In this document: one piece after another, positions 12,243 through 21,138 of the stretch
How the letters are laid out: the number at the start of each line of letters is the position of its first letter
Numbering within the stretch: the first letter of the stretch is position 1
Assembly (NCBI RefSeq): GCF_000820225.1
Contig: NZ_CDDK01000029.1
Location: 1-64,000, forward strand
DNA length: 64,000 bases
Reading direction: 5' to 3'
Source: Aeromonas veronii bv. veronii
Lineage (GTDB): Bacteria; Pseudomonadota; Gammaproteobacteria; Enterobacterales; Aeromonadaceae
Notes under the pieces: generated by a model
The model's input: the letters and a program-made list of their open reading frames with translations, nothing else
The model's database searches: none
Told to the model about the DNA's origin: nothing
Program-made: the position numbers and the translations under genes

Positions 12243-13481
12243 ATGAAGTGGTTGTCTTTTTCTGTCATCGCCCTGCTCTCTGCTCCAGTTGCCGCTTCCC
12301 AGGTGGAGGTACTGCACTGGTGGACATCCGGCGGCGAAGCGAAAGCGGTCGAAGTGCTCAAATCCGAGTGGACCAAACAGGGCAACCAGTGGAACGACTT
12401 CGCGGTACAGGGCGGCGGCGGCAAGAGCGCCATGACGGTATTGAAGAGCCGGGCATTGGCCGCCAACCCGCCAGAAGCGGCCCACCTCAAGGGCTATGAG
12501 CTCAAGGAGTGGGCCGGACTCGGCTTTTTGCGCGATCTCAGCCCGATGGCCGAACACCTCGGCTGGTACAGTCAGATGCCGCCCATGGTGCGGGCTACCC
12601 TCAGCCAGAATGGCGCCTTGATGGCGGTGCCCACCGGCATCCACCGGGTCAACTGGCTGTGGCTCAACCGCAAGGTGTTCGAGCGCAACAAGCTGACTCC
12701 GCCCACCAGCTGGGCCCAGTTTGTCACCGTCGCCGACCAGCTTAAAAAACGGGGCATCACCCCGCTCGCCATCGGCAACGAGCCCTGGCAGCTGGCGGTA
12801 CTGTTTGAAACAGTGGCACTCGGTGAGGGCGGAAAAGAATTCTATCGCAAGGCGTTCCTCGAGCAGGACAGCGCCACCCTGACCGGCCCCGACATGGTGC
12901 GGGTGCTGACCCGCTTCCAGCAGCTGCGCGCCTATGTGCCGCAAAAATACGCCGGTCTGAAGTGGCATCAGGCCACCAATCTGCTGGAGAGCGGTGGCGC
13001 CGCCATGCAGGTGATGGGGGACTGGGTGAAGGGTGAACTGAGCGCGGGCAACTACCGGCCGGGTGAGGATATCGCCTGCCTGCCGAGCCCGGGCAGCGCC
13101 GGACTGTTCAGCTACAACCTCGACTCCATCGCCATGTTCAAACAGCGGGATCCGGCCCAGCTGCAGGCGCAGGGGGATCTGGCCCAACTGCTGATGACGC
13201 CGCAATTTCAGGAGGAGTTCAATCGGGTGAAGGGGTCGATCCCGGCGCTGACCAATCCCGACATGAGCAAGTTCGACCGCTGCGCCGTCCGCTCCTATCA
13301 GGATTTCCTGCTGGCGGAAAAGCAGGACAACCTGCTGCCCAGCATGGCGGAAGGGATGGCGACGCCGACCAATATGCGACAGGCGATCCTCGATGTGCTG
13401 AGCAACTTCTTCAACGACCCCAAGGCCAACCCGGAGCAGACGGCGCTGCATCTGGAGCGGGCGATGCGCTCGACCCGCTGA
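12243..13481 (+). CDS. Periplasmic sugar-binding protein (ABC type, family 1), no permease nearby
   Basis: The 412-residue product starts with a Sec signal peptide (MKWLSFSVIALLSAPVAAS, cleavage near residue 19) and continues as a family 1 solute-binding protein of the glucose/mannose type (VLHWWTSGGEAKAVEVL; later VMGDWVKGEL and SPGSAGLFSYNLDS), similar in outline to Pseudomonas GtsA. The start at 12243 lies 4 bp after the kinase stop; a longer frame overlapping the kinase has no signal peptide. No ABC permease or ATPase gene follows: a terminator comes 31 bp after the stop. It is therefore either the receptor for an unlinked transporter or a co-sensor for the two-component system with which it is co-transcribed. 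Confidence 0.85.
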   Translation: MKWLSFSVIALLSAPVAASQVEVLHWWTSGGEAKAVEVLKSEWTKQGNQWNDFAVQGGGGKSAMTVLKSRALAANPPEAAHLKGYELKEWAGLGFLRDLSPMAEHLGWYSQMPPMVRATLSQNGALMAVPTGIHRVNWLWLNRKVFERNKLTPPTSWAQFVTVADQLKKRGITPLAIGNEPWQLAVLFETVALGEGGKEFYRKAFLEQDSATLTGPDMVRVLTRFQQLRAYVPQKYAGLKWHQATNLLESGGAAMQVMGDWVKGELSAGNYRPGEDIACLPSPGSAGLFSYNLDSIAMFKQRDPAQLQAQGDLAQLLMTPQFQEEFNRVKGSIPALTNPDMSKFDRCAVRSYQDFLLAEKQDNLLPSMAEGMATPTNMRQAILDVLSNFFNDPKANPEQTALHLERAMRSTR

Positions 13482-13512
13482 TCCGGGCACATTGCCAAAC
13501 GGCAGAAATGAC

Positions 13513-13535
13513 AAAGGCGGAGTTACTCCGCCTTT
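13513..13535. terminator. Bidirectional terminator
   Basis: A perfect 10-bp stem AAAGGCGGAG/CTCCGCCTTT with loop TTA lies between the convergent binding-protein gene and the small membrane protein gene, with T-rich ends on both strands. Confidence 0.8.
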
Positions 13536-13556
13536 GTTGTTGAATCGTCATCCGAT

Positions 13557-13748
13557 TCAGGATTGATCGTTCTCGTCCTCATCCTCGTCATAGTAATCGC
13601 TGAGCTCGATCCAGAGCCCCAACCCGACCATCACCATGGAGCCGAACCAGGTACCGGTATTCCCGATCGGGCTGCCCATCACTATCATGGCGAAGGACAA
13701 GAACCCCATGCCTGCATAGGCTTGTAATCTGCCGTAGGAGACCTGCAT
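13557..13748 (-). CDS. Small membrane protein with acidic tail, unknown function
   Basis: A 63-residue protein not recognised as a named family. The central part (about 11-48) is hydrophobic and could form two short membrane segments around GNTGTW; the C-terminus is strongly acidic (DYYDEDEDENDQS). The ATG at 13746-13748 is chosen because a strong SD GGAGGT ends 5 nt before it; an in-frame GTG two codons upstream overlaps that SD. It is transcribed divergently from tusA and converges on the binding protein gene. The strong SD and compact layout suggest a real expressed gene. Confidence 0.6.
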   Translation of the reverse strand: MQVSYGRLQAYAGMGFLSFAMIVMGSPIGNTGTWFGSMVMVGLGLWIELSDYYDEDEDENDQS

Positions 13749-13857
13749 ATTCACCTCCTTGTTGAATATGGTTCAATTTTTATATTACTCGTCCGGCGCA
13801 AGCTGGATAGGGCCGAATAACATTTCGGTTACATATGCTGGTTAATGGGTCGTTTGT

Positions 13858-13885
13858 TTGATTATTTTTTAGCCCTGAGTATCAT
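13858..13885 (+). promoter_or_regulatory. Candidate tusA promoter
   Basis: TTGATT (13858-13863), 16-bp spacer, TATCAT (13880-13885), about 30 bp before the tusA start. Assignment is by resemblance to sigma-70 hexamers only. Confidence 0.35.
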
Positions 13886-13917
13886 TGGTAGCCGAATAGG
13901 TTGAAGGTTGATAATAG

Positions 13918-14163
13918 ATGAGTGATTTATTCTGCGACGCGACTCACGAGTTGGACGCAATCGGGCTTCGTTGCCCGGAACCCGTTATGATGGTTCGCAA
14001 GAAAGTGCGGCTGATGGCGGATGGCGAGACCCTGCTGGTCAGTGCCGACGATCCTTCAACCACCCGCGACATCCCCAGTTTCTGCCGCTTTATGGATCAC
14101 ACCCTGGTCGCCAGCGAGACAGAGCAGGCCCCCTACCGCTATCTGATCCGCAAGGGTCAATAA
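13918..14163 (+). CDS. tusA: Sulfur carrier protein TusA
   Basis: An 81-residue cytosolic sulfur carrier that accepts persulfide sulfur from IscS and passes it to the TusBCD-E relay for 2-thiouridine formation in tRNA. The family motif [16 protein letters not shown] contains the active Cys19, at the same number as in E. coli TusA, and [16 protein letters not shown] and YRYLIRKG are also conserved. The length (81) matches. It is followed 21 bp later by a RidA-family gene in the same direction, possibly co-transcribed. Confidence 0.93.
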   Translation: MSDLFCDATHELDAIGLRCPEPVMMVRKKVRLMADGETLLVSADDPSTTRDIPSFCRFMDHTLVASETEQAPYRYLIRKGQ

Positions 14164-14184
14164 GCCCCTGTACCGGAGCACTCC

Positions 14185-14532
14185 ATGACAACCATTACCC
14201 GAATCGGCACCACCCAGCGTTGGTCAGACGTGGTCATCCACAATGGCACCCTCTACGTGGTGGAAGTGCCCGTCAGCGAAGAGGCCGACATCCACCAGCA
14301 GACCCGTGAAGTGCTGGCAAGCCTGCAGCGCCTGCTGGAAGCCAACGGCTCCGGCGTCGACAAGATCCTGATGGCCAATATCTATCTCAAAGACATTCAG
14401 GACATCGCTGCCTTCAACGAGCAGTGGGATGCCTGGATCCCGGCTGGCACCGCGCCGGTTCGCGCCTGCGTACAGGCCCGTCTGGCCCACGAAGGCTACA
14501 AGGTCGAAGTACAGCTGACAGCGGCTGTCTAA
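14185..14532 (+). CDS. RidA family protein (YoaB-like)
   Basis: A 115-residue member of the RidA/YjgF/UK114 superfamily, whose archetype hydrolyses reactive enamine/imine intermediates released by PLP enzymes. Seen here: LASLQRLLEANGSGVDKILMANIYLKDIQDIAAFNEQW split over the typical helix and strand region, and APVRACVQARLA, which supplies the conserved Arg of the pocket. The sequence lacks the RidA-subgroup N-terminus and looks closer to the YoaB branch, so deaminase activity is not assured. It lies between tusA and a strong terminator. Confidence 0.85.
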   Translation: MTTITRIGTTQRWSDVVIHNGTLYVVEVPVSEEADIHQQTREVLASLQRLLEANGSGVDKILMANIYLKDIQDIAAFNEQWDAWIPAGTAPVRACVQARLAHEGYKVEVQLTAAV

Positions 14533-14550
14533 GAGGCGCTTATCCCCGCC

Positions 14551-14573
14551 CCCTCTCCCACAAGGGAAAAGGG
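14551..14573. repeat. Degenerate REP-like palindrome
   Basis: CCCTCTCCC-ACAA-GGGAAAAGGG is an imperfect palindrome of the CCCTCTCCC/GGGAGAGGG type common between genes in gamma-proteobacteria. Only one copy was seen in this window, so its repeat status rests on general resemblance. Confidence 0.35.
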
Positions 14574-14614
14574 AGCAAACAACAGGGCGCTATTGCCAGC
14601 AACGGCTCCAATAG

Positions 14615-14645
14615 AAAGGCCCCGCCATTACTGGCGGGGCCTTTT
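14615..14645. terminator. Strong bidirectional terminator
   Basis: A perfect 13-bp stem (14615-14627 with 14632-14644, loop TTAC) of the form AAAGGCCCCGCCA followed by T on each strand separates the convergent RidA-family gene and the YiaD-like lipoprotein gene. Confidence 0.9.
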
Positions 14646-14666
14646 CGTTACCGAAACCTGAGCGAC

Positions 14667-15323
14667 TTAGGCGGTCGGGGTCAGGGTAATGGTCACGCGG
14701 CGGTTCTGGGCTTTGCCAGCGGCGGTGCTGTTGGTAGCAACCGGCTGATCCGGGCCCACGCCGGTGGTGGAGATGCGGCTGCCTGCTACGCCCTGACCAA
14801 TCAGCTGGGCGGCAACGGCATCGGCACGATCGCGGGAGAGCTTCATGTTCAGGTCGCGGGAACCGGTACTGTCGGTGTGACCGACCACGTTCAGGCGGGT
14901 CTTGTCGAACTCGGCAACCACCATGGCCACACCGGAGAGGGTGTTGGCACCGGCCGCTTTCAGCTGGGAGCTGGAGCTGTCGAAGGTCACGTTGTTCGGC
15001 ATGTTGAGGATCAGCTCATTGCCATTGCGGGTCACGCTGACGCCGGTGCCCTGCAGCTTCTCGCGCAGCTTGGCTTCCTGCACGTCCATGTAGTAGCCGA
15101 TACCGCCACCCAGCGCCGCGCCGGCAGCAACGCCGGTCAGGATGCCCTTCTTGCGGTCACCCTTGCTGGAGGAGAGCGCACCTACGGCCGCACCGGCAGC
15201 GGCGCCAGCCAGCGCGCCCCAGGCACCTTTGGAGGTCTGGGATTCACCTGTGTAGGGGTTGGTGGTACAGCCGCTCAGGGCAACGGTCAGTGCCAGAGCT
15301 GGCACCAGGATCTTGGCTCGCAT
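14667..15323 (-). CDS. yiaD: OmpA-family outer membrane lipoprotein, YiaD-like
   Basis: The 218-residue protein has a lipoprotein signal ending in the lipobox LSGC (Cys near residue 19), a glycine-zipper segment (WGALAGAAAGAAVGAL and GVAAGAALGGGIGYY, about 33-80) and a C-terminal OmpA/Pal peptidoglycan-binding domain (about 105-215) with LNVVGHTDSTGSRDLNMKLS and SRDRADAVAAQL. E. coli YiaD has 219 residues and the same architecture. The ATG at 15321-15323 is chosen because the signal peptide begins there; upstream in-frame codons would bury it. It probably anchors the outer membrane to peptidoglycan. tag lies upstream, as near yiaD in E. coli. Confidence 0.88.
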   Translation of the reverse strand: MRAKILVPALALTVALSGCTTNPYTGESQTSKGAWGALAGAAAGAAVGALSSSKGDRKKGILTGVAAGAALGGGIGYYMDVQEAKLREKLQGTGVSVTRNGNELILNMPNNVTFDSSSSQLKAAGANTLSGVAMVVAEFDKTRLNVVGHTDSTGSRDLNMKLSRDRADAVAAQLIGQGVAGSRISTTGVGPDQPVATNSTAAGKAQNRRVTITLTPTA

Positions 15324-15452
15324 GAAAAAACCTCTGTGAAAACAATCCGGCACCATGCCGGGGGCCGGATTGTAACGCGCTGGCACGCCATTGTCTGACG
15401 CAAGCCTGAACAGATGGCGAGAGTGGTGTTTTTTTGGCCAATCGGCGGGCTG

Positions 15453-16025
15453 TCAGCGCGATAACTGGCACTCGGCGTGGCAAGGACAGCTGACCAGATG
15501 ATCGTTCACCATCCCCACTGCCTGCATAAAGGCGTAACAGATGGTGCTGCCAACGAAGTTGAAGCCGAGCTTCTTGAGCGCTTTCGACATGGCATCTGAC
15601 TCCGGCGAGGTCGCCGGAATGTCGCCGTTGCCCTGCCGCTGGTTGACGATGGGGGCACCGCCAACAAAGCCCCACAGGTAGTCGGCGAAGTCGATCCCCT
15701 GCTCCTGTAACGCCAGATAAGCGCGGGCATTTCTGATGATCGACTGCACCTTGAGCCGGTTGCGGATAATGCCGCTGTCCTGCATCAGCCGCTCCACATC
15801 CTGCTCGTCGAAGCGGGCAATCTGCACCGGATCAAAGTCGACATAGGCGCGGTAGTAGCTCTCGGTGCGCTTGAGGATGGTGATCCACGACAGCCCCGCC
15901 TGCTGGCCGTCGAGGCAGAGCTTGGCAAACAGCTCGCGGGGGTCATAGACCGGCCTGCCCCACTGTTTGTCATGGTATTCAATGTATTCCGGGTCCTTGG
16001 TCACCCAGGCGCAGCGCAGTTCCAT
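15453..16025 (-). CDS. tag: DNA-3-methyladenine glycosylase I
   Basis: A 190-residue base-excision repair enzyme that removes 3-methyladenine from alkylated DNA. The N-terminus (CAWVTKDPEYIEYHDKQWG) and the block LDGQQAGLSWITILKR, containing the catalytic Glu-equivalent region and the aromatic pocket, align with E. coli Tag, and the zinc-binding Cys and His at both ends are present (C5 near the start; NDHLVSCPCH at the end). Length matches the family (187). It is divergent from glyQ; the gap of 222 bp holds both promoters. Confidence 0.94.
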   Translation of the reverse strand: MELRCAWVTKDPEYIEYHDKQWGRPVYDPRELFAKLCLDGQQAGLSWITILKRTESYYRAYVDFDPVQIARFDEQDVERLMQDSGIIRNRLKVQSIIRNARAYLALQEQGIDFADYLWGFVGGAPIVNQRQGNGDIPATSPESDAMSKALKKLGFNFVGSTICYAFMQAVGMVNDHLVSCPCHAECQLSR

Positions 16026-16247
16026 TTCCTCTCCCTCGTTATTTCAGCGGTGTGCCCGACCCTGCCCACTGTGCAGGCGGCACTGCTCACATCATATACC
16101 GGACATCCCGCCCGACCAGCCAGAGCGCAGCACCATCCCGCGAATCCGCTGCAATTTCGCCTATTATCCGACCATGCCAGACGGTATACTCCCTCGGTTC
16201 ACATTCAGCAAATCTTGCTCTGATTTTCACTTCGCGCGAAAAAAATT

Positions 16248-17171
16248 ATGCAAAAATTCGATGTCAAAACCTTTCAGGGCCTGATCCTGCAGCTGCAGGA
16301 CTATTGGTCCCGCCAGGGCTGTACCATCATTCAGCCGCTGGATATGGAAGTGGGTGCCGGTACCTCCCACCCCATGACCTGTCTGCGTGCCCTGGGCCCG
16401 GAGCCCATCGCCTGCGCCTACGTGCAACCGTCCCGCCGTCCGACTGACGGCCGCTACGGTGAAAACCCGAACCGCCTGCAGCACTACTACCAGTTCCAGG
16501 TGATCATCAAGCCTTCCCCCGACAACATTCAGGAACTCTATCTGGGCTCCCTGAAAGAGCTGGGCATGGATCCTGAAATCCATGACATCCGCTTCGTGGA
16601 AGACAACTGGGAAAACCCGACTCTGGGTGCCTGGGGTCTGGGTTGGGAAGTGTGGCTGAACGGCATGGAAGTGACCCAGTTCACCTACTTCCAGCAGGTC
16701 GGCGGCCTCGAGTGCAAGCCGGTCACCGGCGAGATCACCTACGGTCTCGAGCGTCTGGCCATGTACATTCAGGGCGTGGACAGCGTCTACGATCTGGTCT
16801 GGTCTGACGGCCCGCTGGGCAAGACCACCTACGGCGACGTGTTCCACCAGAACGAAGTGGAGCAATCCACCTACAACTTCGAACACGCCGATGTGGAGTT
16901 CCTGTTCCACTGCTTCGAGCAGTACGAGAAGGAAGCCCAGAATCTGCTGGCACTGGAAAAACCGCTGCCGCTGCCTGCCTACGAGCGCATCCTCAAAGCC
17001 GCTCACTCCTTCAACCTGCTGGATGCCCGCAAGGCCATCTCGGTCACCGAGCGTCAGCGCTACATCCTGCGCATTCGCACCCTGACCAAGGCCGTGGCAG
17101 AGGCATACTACGCCTCCCGCGAAGCGCTGGGCTTCCCTATGTGTCAGCGCAGTGAGAACAAGCAAGGTTAA
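16248..17171 (+). CDS. glyQ: Glycyl-tRNA synthetase alpha subunit
   Basis: The 307-residue class II synthetase subunit forms alpha2beta2 with GlyS and contains the aminoacylation site. Conserved stretches include [37 protein letters not shown] (motif 2 type) and [17 protein letters not shown] (motif 3). E. coli GlyQ has 303 residues. glyS starts 9 bp downstream, so the two are one operon. No T-box leader was seen upstream, as expected for a proteobacterium. Confidence 0.96.
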   Translation: MQKFDVKTFQGLILQLQDYWSRQGCTIIQPLDMEVGAGTSHPMTCLRALGPEPIACAYVQPSRRPTDGRYGENPNRLQHYYQFQVIIKPSPDNIQELYLGSLKELGMDPEIHDIRFVEDNWENPTLGAWGLGWEVWLNGMEVTQFTYFQQVGGLECKPVTGEITYGLERLAMYIQGVDSVYDLVWSDGPLGKTTYGDVFHQNEVEQSTYNFEHADVEFLFHCFEQYEKEAQNLLALEKPLPLPAYERILKAAHSFNLLDARKAISVTERQRYILRIRTLTKAVAEAYYASREALGFPMCQRSENKQG

Positions 17172-17180
17172 GGAACGGAC

Positions 17181-19250
17181 ATGGCACAACATACATTTCT
17201 GGTAGAGATCGGTACTGCTGAGCTGCCGCCCAAAGCCCTGCGCTCCCTGGCCGAAGCCTTTGCCGACAACTTCAAAGCCGAACTGACCAAGGCCGATCTG
17301 GCCTTCGGCGACGTCGAGTGGTTTGCCTCCCCGCGCCGTCTGGCGCTGAAGGTAAGCGAGCTGGCCGGCGAACAGCCGAGCAAGAGCGTCGAGAAGCGCG
17401 GCCCGGCCGTGGCGCAGGCGTTCGATGCCGAAGGCAAGCCGACCAAGGCTGCCGAAGGCTGGGCCCGTGGCAACGGCATCACCGTTGAGCAGGCCGAGCG
17501 TCTGGTCACCGACAAGGGTGAGTGGCTGGTTCACACCGCCAAGGTCGAAGGCCGTCCGGCCAAAGATCTGCTGGGCGAGCTGGTTAGCCAAGCACTGGCC
17601 AAGCTGCCGATCCCGAAAATGATGCGCTGGGGCGACAAGACCATCCAGTTCGTGCGTCCGGTGTTCACCGTGACCCTGCTGCTGGATGGGGATCTGGTGC
17701 CCGCCCACATTCTGGGTATCGACTCTGCCCGCACCATCCGCGGTCACCGCTTTATGGGCGAGAGCGAATTCACCATCGACAACGCCAGCCAGTACCCGCA
17801 GATCCTGCAGGAGCGCGGCATGGTGATTGCCGACTTTATGGCGCGCAAGGCCAAGATCAAGGCTGACGTCGAAGCGGCCGCTGCCGCCTTCGGTGGCGTT
17901 GCCGACCTGGACGACGCCCTGCTGGAAGAAGTGACCGCACTGGTCGAGTGGCCGGTGGTGCTGACCGCCAACTTCGAAGAGAAGTTCCTGGCCGTTCCGG
18001 CTGAAGCGCTGGTGCACACCATGAAGGGTGACCAGAAGTACTTCCCGGTCTACGACAAGAGCGGCAAGCTGCTGCCGAAGTTCATCTTCGTCACCAACAT
18101 CGAGTCCAAAGACCCGAGCCAGATCATCAGCGGCAACGAGAAGGTGGTTCGCCCCCGTCTCTCTGACGCCGAGTTCTTCTTCAAGACCGACCTCAAGCAA
18201 ACTCTGGCCTCCCGCCTGCCGCGCCTTGAAACCGTGCTGTTCCAGCAACAGCTGGGCACCGTCAAGGCCAAGGTCGAGCGTATCGAGACCGTTGCCGGCT
18301 TTATCGCCGAGCGTATCGGCGCCGACGTAGCTCAGGCCAAGCGTGCCGGTCTGCTCTCCAAGTGTGACCTGATGACCAACATGGTCGGCGAGTTCACCGA
18401 CACCCAGGGTGTCATGGGGATGCACTACGCCCGTCACGATGGCGAAGACGAAGCGGTGGCCGTGGCCCTCAACGAGCAGTACATGCCGCGCTTTGCCGGT
18501 GATGCCCTGCCGTCCGGTCTGGTTGCCTGCGCCGTCGCGCTGGCCGACAAGTTCGACACCCTGGCCGGTATCTTCGGCATCGGCATGCTGCCGAAGGGTG
18601 ACAAGGACCCGTTCGCCCTGCGTCGCGCCGCCATCGGTGCCCTGCGCATCATGACCGAGAAGCAGCTGGATCTGGATCTGGTTGAACTGGTTGAAGAAGC
18701 GGTACGCGTCTACGGCGACAAGCTGACCAACAAAACCGTCGTCACCGACGTGGTCGACTTCATGCTGGGCCGCTTCCGCGCCGCCTATCAGGACGAAGGC
18801 ATCGGTGCCGACGTGGTGCTGGCCGTACTGGCCCGCCGCCCGACCCGTCCGCTCGACTTCGATCGTCGCGTCAAGGCCGTCAGCCACTTCCGCACGCTGG
18901 ATGCCGCCCTGGCACTGGCTGCCGCCAACAAGCGCGTGAGCAACATTCTGGCCAAGGTCGAAGGCGAATTGCCGACTGCCGTCAAACCGGAACTGCTGGT
19001 CGATGCCGCCGAGAAGGCGCTGGCCACCCAGGTTGCCGAACTGCAAGCCGAACTGGCCCCGCTGTTCGCTGCCGGTGACTATCAGGCTGCCCTCACCCGT
19101 CTGGCCGCCCTGCGCGAACCGGTCGACACCTTCTTCAACGAGGTAATGGTGATGGCCGACGATGAAGCCCTCAAGGCCAACCGTCTGGCACTGCTGAACA
19201 ACCTGCGCAACCTGTTCCTGCAAGTCGCGGATATCTCCCTGCTGCAGTAA
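17181..19250 (+). CDS. glyS: Glycyl-tRNA synthetase beta subunit
   Basis: A 689-residue subunit (same length as in E. coli) that binds tRNA-Gly and completes the alpha2beta2 enzyme. Seen: the N-terminal start [16 protein letters not shown], the HD-like segment region [37 protein letters not shown], and the C-terminal anticodon-binding/DALR-like part (about 580-689) ending [16 protein letters not shown]. Strong terminator follows at 19264-19291. Confidence 0.96.
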   Translation: MAQHTFLVEIGTAELPPKALRSLAEAFADNFKAELTKADLAFGDVEWFASPRRLALKVSELAGEQPSKSVEKRGPAVAQAFDAEGKPTKAAEGWARGNGITVEQAERLVTDKGEWLVHTAKVEGRPAKDLLGELVSQALAKLPIPKMMRWGDKTIQFVRPVFTVTLLLDGDLVPAHILGIDSARTIRGHRFMGESEFTIDNASQYPQILQERGMVIADFMARKAKIKADVEAAAAAFGGVADLDDALLEEVTALVEWPVVLTANFEEKFLAVPAEALVHTMKGDQKYFPVYDKSGKLLPKFIFVTNIESKDPSQIISGNEKVVRPRLSDAEFFFKTDLKQTLASRLPRLETVLFQQQLGTVKAKVERIETVAGFIAERIGADVAQAKRAGLLSKCDLMTNMVGEFTDTQGVMGMHYARHDGEDEAVAVALNEQYMPRFAGDALPSGLVACAVALADKFDTLAGIFGIGMLPKGDKDPFALRRAAIGALRIMTEKQLDLDLVELVEEAVRVYGDKLTNKTVVTDVVDFMLGRFRAAYQDEGIGADVVLAVLARRPTRPLDFDRRVKAVSHFRTLDAALALAAANKRVSNILAKVEGELPTAVKPELLVDAAEKALATQVAELQAELAPLFAAGDYQAALTRLAALREPVDTFFNEVMVMADDEALKANRLALLNNLRNLFLQVADISLLQ

Positions 19251-19263
19251 CACTGTCTGTATC

Positions 19264-19291
19264 AAAAAAGGCACCTTAGGGTGCCTTTTTT
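19264..19291 (+). terminator. Terminator of glyQS
   Basis: A 12-bp stem formed by AAAAAAGGCACC and GGTGCCTTTTTT with loop TTAG. Confidence 0.9.
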
Positions 19292-19480
19292 ATTTTCTAC
19301 CACCGCATTCTCGGTATTCCTAGCTCACGACCTTGATAACCAAAATATGATATATATGGATGTGTCACACCTATTTCCTAAGTTTTCCAGAATAGTTAAT
19401 AAGGAAGGTGATAAATTATATGTAAAACTATATTATCGGATCAGGTATATCTTCCATCTAATCACTGTTAGCCCTAAAAA

Positions 19481-20050
19481 ATGAAACAATTAGCCAGTGC
19501 AGAAGTCACCAATAAAAAAGCTATCGATATCGATCAGAGGTTTGGGATCATGAATAAGTGGACTTTTCTCATGATGCAGGCCTTTGAAGCTAGGAGCTTT
19601 CTGGATCTCGCCGAGAGTACCCACAGAATAAGCCCTAAATCATCAATGAAAGAGCTACTAACTCAACTGGCATTATTCAAAGCCTTTCTATTGTCGTATG
19701 GCAAGTGTTTCTTATCAGCAGGGAAAGGCCGCAGTAAATTAGAAGAAAAACACGTTTTTGTGGATAGAGGTGATTTGCTCATCATTCATCATCGCATCAT
19801 GGCACTTCGGAACACATTTGCGGCCCATAACGATATGTCAGGCCTCGATGATGCGATTCTCGATATTAAAGAAACGGAAGATGAGTTTATCCTGTCACAT
19901 AGGTATGCCTTTGCCATTCCGCTGAATGAATATGAGGAATACAAAAAATGTACACAGGTGCTTGAAGAATATTTGTTCGATAAAACAAACAAGGCTGTGG
20001 ACTCACTTCAAAAACAGCTAGGCAAGGCAATAAAGATGAAACAAGGCTAA
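19481..20050 (+). CDS. Unknown protein with HEPN-type RNxxxxH motif, in an AT-rich patch
   Basis: This 189-residue protein is not assigned to a named family. It looks all-helical, with no signal peptide or membrane segment. Residues 110-116 read RNTFAAH (Arg110, Asn111, His116), inside MALRNTFAAHND; an R-N-x4-H signature in a helical protein is the mark of HEPN domains, found in toxin and phage-defence ribonucleases such as the AbiU2-like group. No neighbouring antitoxin was found. The DNA from about 19,300 to 20,060 is clearly AT-richer than its neighbours (one line, 19681-19740, is 26 of 60 GC), which suggests transfer. The ATG has no strong SD; another ATG (residue 24) is possible. The HEPN reading is inference from one motif. 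Confidence 0.6.
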   Translation: MKQLASAEVTNKKAIDIDQRFGIMNKWTFLMMQAFEARSFLDLAESTHRISPKSSMKELLTQLALFKAFLLSYGKCFLSAGKGRSKLEEKHVFVDRGDLLIIHHRIMALRNTFAAHNDMSGLDDAILDIKETEDEFILSHRYAFAIPLNEYEEYKKCTQVLEEYLFDKTNKAVDSLQKQLGKAIKMKQG

Positions 20051-20057
20051 ACAGACA

Positions 20058-20092
20058 CGTAGGTTCGATTAGCCGGAAGGCGTAATCGGACG
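20058..20092. repeat. Intergenic imperfect palindrome
   Basis: CGATTAGCC and GGC-G-TAATCG form a 9-bp stem with one bulge around a GGAA loop, inside CGTAGGTTCGATTAGCC... It resembles the GTAGG-GGATTAGCG-type palindromic repeats scattered between genes in many gamma-proteobacteria. It directly follows the AT-rich HEPN-like gene (8 bp after its stop) and may mark the right border of that insertion. No second copy was seen in the window. Confidence 0.4.
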
Positions 20093-20260
20093 TTCGCGTA
20101 TATCACGTCAACGGTGCAGGCCGGTTTTAAACACTGGTGGGAGACAGACGCAATCTCATCCCCGATCCCGACCCGATCACCGGAATTGCCCCTCTCAGGA
20201 AAGATGAGCTGTTATCATTTGAGACAGTGCCCAGCGCCGCCACGCCCCGAGAGGAGAGTC

Positions 20261-21025
20261 ATGGATATACCTGCCGCCCCGTCCCCCGCCATCTGCCAGC
20301 TGTGTCAGGAGAAAGCAGATCTCGATTTCGACTTCACCATGGCCTTTCAGCCCATCGTCGATTGCAGCCAGCGCACCATATTCGGTTACGAGGCGCTGGT
20401 GCGGGGGATCAACAACGAACCGGCGCAGAGCGTGATTGCCCGGGTCAACGACGACAACCGCTACCGCTTCGACCAGCTGTGCCGGATCAAGGCCATCGCG
20501 CTGGCCGCCCGGCTCGATATGCGGGGCATGCTGAGCATCAACTTTCTGCCCAATGCGGTCTACCGCCCGGAGCGCTGCATCCGCACCACCCTGCAGGCGG
20601 CCCGCGAGCACCACTTCCCCATCGAGCAGATCATGTTCGAGCTGACCGAGGTGGAGCAGGTGCAAGACAGCCAGCATCTTCGCGGTATCGTCGATCACTA
20701 TCAGGCGCTCGGTTTCAAAACGGCGATCGATGACTTTGGCGCCGGTTACTCGGGCCTCAACCTGCTGGCCGATTTTCACCCCAACATCGTCAAACTCGAT
20801 ATGCACCTGCTGCGCGGCATCGACCATGACCCGACCCGACAAGCCATAGTGCGCCACTGTCTGGCCCTGTTTGCCGAGCTGCAGATCACCCCGCTGGCGG
20901 AGGGGATCGAGACCCGCGAAGAGATGGCCTGCCTGCGGGAGATGGGCATCAGCCTGATGCAGGGCTATCTGTTTGCCCGCCCCGGCTTTGAAACCCTGCC
21001 CGAGGTGGATTTCGCCAGCTTGTAA
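20261..21025 (+). CDS. Stand-alone EAL-domain cyclic di-GMP phosphodiesterase
   Basis: The 254-residue protein is almost entirely an EAL domain (about 25-254). Catalytic and metal residues appear complete: Glu44 in YEALVRG, the Asn in LSINFLPN, Glu in FELTEVEQ, the Asp pair in AIDDFGAGYSGLN, Lys in IVKLDMH, and Glu in LAEGIETREE, so hydrolysis of c-di-GMP to pGpG is expected. The short N-terminus carries a CxxC motif (ICQLC, Cys12 and Cys15) that might bind metal or sense redox. The start at 20261 follows the SD GAGGAGAG; an upstream in-frame start exists but would run through the intergenic palindrome region without SD. No sensory or membrane domain. Confidence 0.88.
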   Translation: MDIPAAPSPAICQLCQEKADLDFDFTMAFQPIVDCSQRTIFGYEALVRGINNEPAQSVIARVNDDNRYRFDQLCRIKAIALAARLDMRGMLSINFLPNAVYRPERCIRTTLQAAREHHFPIEQIMFELTEVEQVQDSQHLRGIVDHYQALGFKTAIDDFGAGYSGLNLLADFHPNIVKLDMHLLRGIDHDPTRQAIVRHCLALFAELQITPLAEGIETREEMACLREMGISLMQGYLFARPGFETLPEVDFASL

Positions 21026-21138
21026 GCCATATCAACCGCGGCTGCGCAAACATCCGGCTCCATAGCGCTGGATGACAAGCGGTTTAGCCAGCACCACTGC
21101 TATGATGCTGGCACCTGTTCATCAACGACCGAGATATC

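Noticed and set aside
16026-16247. Glycine T-box or glycine riboswitch upstream of glyQS
   Set aside because: No T-box sequence, specifier loop or glycine aptamer core was seen in the 222-bp gap.
16227-19274. Open frame of 1015 codons on the minus strand opposite glyQS
   Set aside because: Antisense shadow of glyQ and glyS with low-complexity composition and no recognisable motif or SD.
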